From Omphiscola glabra (Eukaryota; Mollusca; Gastropoda; Lymnaeidae), in the NCBI GenBank assembly GCA_964017045.1, contig OZ024811.1, positions 13,483,818 to 13,547,817 of the forward strand: a stretch of 64,000 nt of DNA, written 5' to 3'. Shown in pieces: positions 58,141 through 64,000 of this stretch. A program made the position numbers and the translations under genes. Every line of letters begins with the position of its first letter. Within the stretch, counting starts at the first letter, position 1. Below the pieces are notes generated by a model. That model made no database searches. It saw only the letters and a list, made by a program, of their open reading frames with translations, and was not told the origin of the DNA.

Positions 58141-61100
58141 ACTCTATTTGACTTAAAATTGCCACGTGGAACATCCGCACACTGCTTGACAGGGACTCGA
58201 CAAACAGACCTCAACGACGCACGGCGCTCATTGCTCATGAACTGGCCAGATACAACATAGACATCGCCGCCCTAAGTGAAACCAGACTCTCTGGCAAAGG
58301 TGAACTCACGGAAAGGCTTGCTGGCTATTCTTTCTTCTGGAGTGGACGAGACCCTGACGCAAGGCGTGAAGCCGGAGTTGGCTTTGCTATCAAAACCTCT
58401 CTTGCGAGCAAGCTCTCCAGCTCTCCAGAGGGAATCAATGACCGACTCATGAGGTTGAAACTCCCCCTCTGCCATGGAAGGAAGGCTGCCACTTTAGTCA
58501 GTGCCTATGCACCCACCATGACAAACACAGAAGAGTCCATAGATAAGTTTTATGAGGACCTGAACACTGTCATCTCCTCCACACCGACTGCTGACAAACT
58601 CATAATTCTTGGAGATTTCATTGCACGTGTCGGCAGTGACTACACCTCCTGGGGAGGAGTGTTGGGGAAGTATGGTGTTGGAAAGTGCAACAGCAACGGC
58701 CTACTGCTACTACAGACCTGTGCTGAACACGGCCTTCTAATAACAAACACCACATTTAACCTGCCTACGCGCAACAGGACCTCCTGGATGCACCCCGGTT
58801 CTAAAAACTGGCACCTAATAGATTATGTCATCGTCAGAAATAGGGACCGGTATGATGTGAGAGTGACTAAGGCCATGTGCGGCGCAGAATGCTGGACGGA
58901 TCACCGCCTCATCGTATCAAAGTTGAAAATTCACATCCAACCTAAGAGACGACCTCAGGCCACCAAAGCTCCGAAACGCCTCAACATCAGTAAGCTGAAG
59001 ATCCCTGATGTAAGACAAACCTTTGTTGACACCCTGGATGAACGCCTTGATTCCATAACACTGAACAACCAGAACGCGGAAGCAGCGTGGACCACACTTC
59101 GTGAGACGGTGTATAACACAGCCGCTGAACGCCTCGGACCCTCTATCAGAAAACACAGGGATTGGTTTGATGAAAACAAAACAGCAATCCAAATGCTACT
59201 TGAGCAAAAACGTCGGGCGTTCAAAGCCCTCCATGATGACCCAATGTCAGCAGCAAAGACAGCTGCACTGAGGAACATCCGCAGCAAGGTCCAATTACAA
59301 CTGCGCCAGATGCAAGACTCCTGGTTGAATGCGAAAGCTGATGAGATTCAAGGCTTTGCAGACAAAAAAGACATGAAAAACTTCTACAGTGGCCTGAGAG
59401 AAATCTATGGAGTTACCCCCTCAGGCTTTTCCCCTCTCCTTAGTGCAGACGGTTCTACCCTCATCACAGACAAGGAAAAAATCTTGGAAAGATGGGCGGA
59501 ACACTTTAAAAATGTGCTGAATACGCCTTCCATCATTAATGATGAAGCCATTGAAAGACTGCCCCAGGTCCCAATGAACAAGTCACTGGACGCTGTCCCA
59601 ACTTCGGTCGAGATACAGACAGCAATTCGTCAAATGTCCAATGGTAAAGTCCTGGCTCCGACATGATTCCTGCCGAAATCTACAAAGAGGGTGGACCAGC
59701 GTTGACGGATAAGCTATTGCGTCTATTCCAGATCATCTGGCAGACGGAAACTGTACCACAGGACCTCAAAGATGCCTCCATTATCCACCTGTACAAACAC
59801 AAAGGAAACCGCCAGGCCTGCGACAATTACCGCGGAATTTCACTGCTGTCCATCGCAGGCAAGATCTTGGCCCGAGCCCTTCTGAACCGCCTAAATGCAC
59901 ATCTGGAGCGAGGTCTCCTACCCGAAAGTCAATGTGGTTTCCGAAAAGAACGAGGAACTATCGATATGGTGTTTGCTGCCAGGCAGCTCCAAGAGAAATG
60001 TCAGGAGCAAAACATGGACCTATATTCCACATTTATTGACCTGAATAAGGCTTTTGACAGGGTCAATAGAGATGGCCTGTGGAAAATCATGAAAAAGTAC
60101 GCACGCCCAGAAAAATTCACCACCATCATCCGTCAGCTGCATGATGGCATGATGGCCAGAGTGCAGGACAACGGTCAGTCATCTCAAGCATTCCCTGTCA
60201 CAAATGGTGTGAAGCAGGGCTGTGTCCTGGCTCCCACGCTCTTCAGTATTATGTATTCTGCAATGCTGTCTGATGCGTTCAGGGACTCCACCACGGGCTT
60301 GCCAATCCGTTTCCGCACCGATGGATCGGTCTTCAACCTAAAGAGGCTTCAAGCTAAAACAAAGGTCAAACATACCACCATCAACGAGCTTCTGTTTGCG
60401 GACGATTGTGCCCTCAATGCTGACTCTGAGGCTGCCATGCAGCAAAGCGTTGATATCTTTTCTGAGGCCTGCAACAACTTTGGACTAACAATCAACGCGA
60501 AGAAGACTGAGGTATTCTATCAGCCAGCTCCCAGTAGGCCCTACGCTGAACCCAACATCATCATCAGCGTGGATAAATTTACTTACTTGGGCAGCACCCT
60601 CTCCAGATCTGTCATCATTGATGATGAAATGAATGCCAGACTTGCAAAAGCTAGTGCCTTATTTGGCAGGCTCCGCAGCACTGTTTGGGACAGGAGAGGT
60701 ATCAGACGGGAAACGAAGATCAAGGTCTACAGCGCAGCAGTCCTCTCGACATTGCTCTACGGGTGTGAAACGTGGACAGTCTACCAGCGTCACGCTAAAA
60801 AACTGAACCATTTTCACACAACCAGCCCCAGGAAACTCCTCGGCATCAGGTGGCAAGACAAAGTTCCTGACACAGAGGTTCTCGCTAGAGCGAACCTACC
60901 TAGTATCTTCACCACCCTGATGCAGTATCAACTCCGTTGGATGGGACACGTTGCCCGTATGGAAGATCACCGGCTCCCTAAACAAATATTCTATGGTGAG
61001 CTCACGTCAGGCAAGCGCTCCCAAGGAGGTCCAAAAAAACGTTACAAAGACTCACTGAAAGTGGCACTAAAGGCCTTCAGCATCGACACTACTTAATGGG

Positions 61101-61327
61101 AGCAGACCGCCAAGGACAGAGTCAGGTGGAGATCAGTGGTCAAGATAGGGGCTAAATCTTATGAAGCCAGTAGGATGGCCACCATTGAGACACGCAGGCA
61201 AGCCCGAAAGAACATTATTAAAGTCACGACTGCACCAACTATCCCCTGCCCGCGGCGCCACAAACTATTCCGAGCACGTATAGGATTGGCAAGCCACCTA
61301 CGAACCCACCGTAACCCACCCCCCTAA
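58141..61327 (+). pseudogene. RTE-like LINE: endonuclease plus reverse transcriptase, nearly full length but broken
   Basis: The endonuclease frame is open from 58141 (KIATWNIRTL) although its first Met is at 58449. It shows ALSETRLSG, VSAYAPT, GDFIARVG and TDHRLIV. The consensus is GDFN, so the catalytic Asn is replaced by Ile. A one-base loss near 59650 shifts the frame just before MIPAEIYK. The reverse transcriptase (59663-61096) has ACDNYRGISLLSIAGKILA, DLNKAFDRVNRDGLW, GVKQGCVLAPTLF and catalytic FADD, then a C-terminal GCETWTV and WMGHVARMEDHRLPK region. TAA at 61094-61096 interrupts it, but the same frame continues to 61327 and ends with a zinc-finger-like CPRRHKLFRARIGLASHLRT in which one of the usual Cys is Arg. 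The 3' end is near 61380. Molluscan gene sets often list such frames as 'craniofacial development protein 2-like'. Confidence 0.92.
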
Positions 61328-61380
61328 CCGGATGACTGGGTGGTCCTAGTCGTTTTGACGGACGAACAACACAACACAAT

Positions 61381-63510
61381 ATTATCATTATGGCATCACA
61401 CACCGGGTAAACATTATGTGAAAAATTTTAGACGGTGCAGGGATGGATCCAAAATAGGTCATAAAGCATTAAGTCAATTATGGATAGCCCTTAAATTGAT
61501 ATGTGTAGCCCTTAAATTGATATGTGTATATACTTAAAAAAGTACTGTATTTTTATTTCAACTAAAACAAATTAATTATTTTTCAAATGTGATTTTTATT
61601 AGTAATAAATCTTTCGGCAACTGGCGCTCTCCTAGCGTTATACTTCTTTAGGCTTAGGAAGATACAGACTTTTGTTTATTTGGCAACAGTTAAATGTAAG
61701 TAATTATTCAAAATGAAAAAAATAGTAATAAATTTAAATAATTGGACCAAATAATTTACTATTTTATACTGAATGTTTGATTGCATGGTTTAGCGGAAAT
61801 GTTACATTCAATGGTTATTTTAACTTCATATTTGTATAATAATATTATATTTTGGGAGAAAGTAATTTCTCGGTAATTATTAAAACCACATAATAGCCCA
61901 GCTTAATTGCTGTTGTTTTTTTTTTTTTACTCTTCTTTGACTCTTTATTTCAGTAATAAATTATTTAAATTATATTTATATGTAAGCTCAAACCATAGGG
62001 TCTAATCGTTATTAAAATTATCAATAGTAAGCAATACTCTTAATTTTATATTTAAAGGATAATATGAGGGACTGCGTTCACGCCATGTAAATTATGTTTG
62101 AGTTTGTGCCGTAACTTGTAACTAATAATAATATTTTTATTAATATTATATTATAATAAATAAATTCTTAAATTTATTATTAGTAAATAAATAGTTTGGT
62201 TTAATAATTCAACAAGATAATAAATTATTTATAATGCATTATCTCATTTAAAATATATTTTTACAGTTACACTAGTTACAGCTTTGAGTTTATTGAAAAT
62301 AAAAGACATAATAATTAGAAGGACTTTTTGCCTTGGCTAAAAATATAATTATAAATGACTTCTTCATAAGACAATCCAGGTACCAGAAGTGAGAGGTTGG
62401 ATTTATTTTTAAATATTATTGAAGGTTTTCTAAGACAAAATTTGGTATCAAATGAAAGACAACTGAAAGGACTATCTATATGTTTGTAAACTTAATTCTT
62501 CAATTTTTAACTAAAATAACTACCACAAACGACATCTGAAGAGCATTTAGTCTAAAGGGACCCGGGTATGCATAGCCGCTATTTGGTTATATTAAAAATC
62601 ATGTGAAGTCACATATGATCTTGAATCCCTCCCACTGGTCACAAACTGTCAAATTTTCTTAGGCTCCCTTCAACCCACCTACAGAGTGTGACCTACTTTA
62701 TGTGAATGGCCCCCAAATATATTCAAGTATTGGGGATCAGGGGTTAGAAGGATTAAATAACAAACAATGACCATAAAGTAGCTTATAAGATATACAATCA
62801 ACATAATTCATCCCCTTCAATGTAGTCCTAAGTAACTGATATTGACAGACAATCTGAATTAAATTAAATGCATTCTAAATTAAAATGCTTAACATGAATA
62901 TTATTATTTTAAGAGGATTTCATACTGACTACTGTCGATAATTTTATATTAACTAAATATGTTTTTGTGAAGTTAATACTAAATTAGTTTCACTTGTAAT
63001 GTTGTAAGAATAAGTAAAGCTATTAATAATTTAATCAACTTTAAGGTACACGACTACTAATGACAAATAATATTCTGTTTTCAATTTAAATAGCTCTACA
63101 GTAGTACACATATTACTAACAAATGTATTGTAGAGCTTTTAAAATGGAAAAACAAAACAATAAAAATATCAACTGTTACACCTGTACATGGAAAGGCATG
63201 GAGTTCCATGAGGGAGTGAATGTTTAACTGACCATCAGGTTTTCCATATATTTTAAGGTTTTAATATTTTGCGTACATCTAATTCAAGGAAAAGTGTAAA
63301 CAGATCTTGATATAGACAATTATCTTAAGGCCTACATGTGGATAAAAACTAAATCTTATCTGAGTTATCTCAACAAAATTTTATTTTTAACAAACTAATC
63401 TCAATTTGATTGTTATTGTGTTATTTTTCATCGAATTCTTAGATGATAAATGTTTATTTTTCAGAAAAAATAAATTTACAGAAAAACATTTCAAATATTG
63501 ACAATGTATA
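61381..63510. other. Stretch with no recognisable gene
   Basis: Very AT-rich. No frame, splice site pair or repeat that I can support. Confidence 0.45.
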
Positions 63511-63516
63511 ATCCAT

Positions 63517-63725
63517 CCCTGTGGCGCTACAGCCCATGTAGGGCTTTGACCTGCCTCACTACTTCCTTCTACTCAGACCTAACTAACAGACTTTTTCCAT
63601 GCTTGGATTCCCAGTTGTAAATCTTTTTTCACTTCATCCATCCATCTAAGCCTAGGTCTGCCTTTGAGCCATTTCTGTGGAGTATTGGTGATGCACCCTC
63701 TTCACTCCTCTGTCATTTGGCATTC
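63517..63725 (-). repeat. LINE 3' end relic
   Basis: Reading minus, one frame gives KWLKGRPRLRWMDEVKKDLQ, then LGIQAWKKSV. A shifted frame then gives KEVVRQVKALHGL and a stop. This is the usual C-terminus of a LINE polyprotein (GRPRxRWxDDVxxDL...W). It contains frameshifts and stops. Confidence 0.6.
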
Positions 63726-63848
63726 TCTTTGAATGTCAATTACAATTTTTAAACAAAATAAAATACATACAAAAATTCATTGCTTTAATAGTTTAAAACT
63801 ATTAGTTTGTAGATGAACTACACAGTAATAATTGCTTTTTTTCCACAG

Positions 63849-63974
63849 ACTGCTGGAATTTCTCCACTTAAGTCTTTAAATTCTTTGGAAAGAATACCTA
63901 TGTTAAGTACTCCAGCTTTTTATCATTGGAATTATCAGTCATTAAATGGACACCCACAAGACGGATATGTATAA
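63849..63974 (+). CDS. Candidate terminal coding exon of an unidentified gene
   Basis: A TTTTTTTCCACAG acceptor is followed by 41 open codons in phase 0 and TAA: TAGISPLKSLNSLERIPMLS, then TPAFYHWNYQSLNGHPQDGY and V. The composition is protein-like (Trp, Tyr, His, Pro) in a very AT-rich context. I do not recognise it. It is phase-compatible with the candidate first exon at 9291-9407, but so would be a third of all exons. Confidence 0.4.
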   Translation, partial: TAGISPLKSLNSLERIPMLSTPAFYHWNYQSLNGHPQDGYV

Positions 63975-64000
63975 TAATTGATGATGTGGATGGAATGGGA

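Noticed and set aside
58449..59666. A host 'craniofacial development protein 2' gene
   Set aside because: It is the endonuclease part of an RTE-like LINE, continuous with a reverse transcriptase downstream.

Overview
The window is AT-rich, intron-bearing animal DNA crowded with LINEs, SINEs, MITEs and satellites. The left-edge receptor fragment (relaxin-receptor/GRL101-like LRR GPCR), the one-domain Kazal genes and the mix of RTE-like and CR1/L2-like LINEs, hAT MITEs and Penelope-type relics fit a mollusc, most likely a heterobranch gastropod. That assignment is inference from gene and repeat types, not from a species-specific marker.

The main feature is a tandem cluster of eleven small secreted Kazal-type protease inhibitor genes (called KZ1 to KZ11 here), all on the minus strand, between about 12.1 and 55.6 kb. 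Each has two exons. A short first exon (52-73 nt) encodes only a signal peptide and always ends in phase 1 with a G before a GT donor; a second exon (155-212 nt) encodes one non-classical Kazal domain with spacing C-x3-C-x7-C-x10-C-x6-C-x14/15-C. The framework (PVCGSDGKTYxNxC) is conserved, while the residue at the expected P1 site differs in almost every copy: F, Y, D, E, P, A, M, Y, E, D, A from KZ1 to KZ11, never K or R. KZ5 and KZ11 each carry one in-frame TAG inside an otherwise intact domain, so they are either young pseudogenes or recoded genes.

Layout. 0-0.44 kb: end of a GPCR. 2.3-4.2 kb: old repeats and CTGT/CTAT satellites. 7.1-8.0 kb: broken hAT transposase. 9.3 kb: a candidate first exon on the plus strand. 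9.4-11.3 kb: LINE 3' ends and a tRNA-derived SINE. 11.6-36.6 kb: KZ1-KZ8 with MITEs, a second SINE copy and hammerhead-like relics between them. 37.0-39.5 kb: a degenerate CR1/L2-like LINE. 39.8-41.8 kb: a pure (CTAT)n block and a 20-bp minisatellite. 42.8-55.6 kb: KZ9-KZ11 among hAT and mariner MITEs, a solo-LTR candidate, a TGACGTA-rich minisatellite and a G-rich minisatellite. 57.1-61.4 kb: a perfect 60-bp inverted repeat and a nearly full RTE-like LINE. 63.5-64 kb: a LINE relic and a candidate terminal exon on the plus strand.

The Kazal genes look like products of local tandem duplication followed by change at the protease-contact loop, as expected for secreted inhibitors facing many or changing proteases. 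Shared MITE and SINE families give ample material for unequal exchange. Splice sites were read by eye from GT/AG, phase and domain continuity. Nothing was checked against databases or transcripts.
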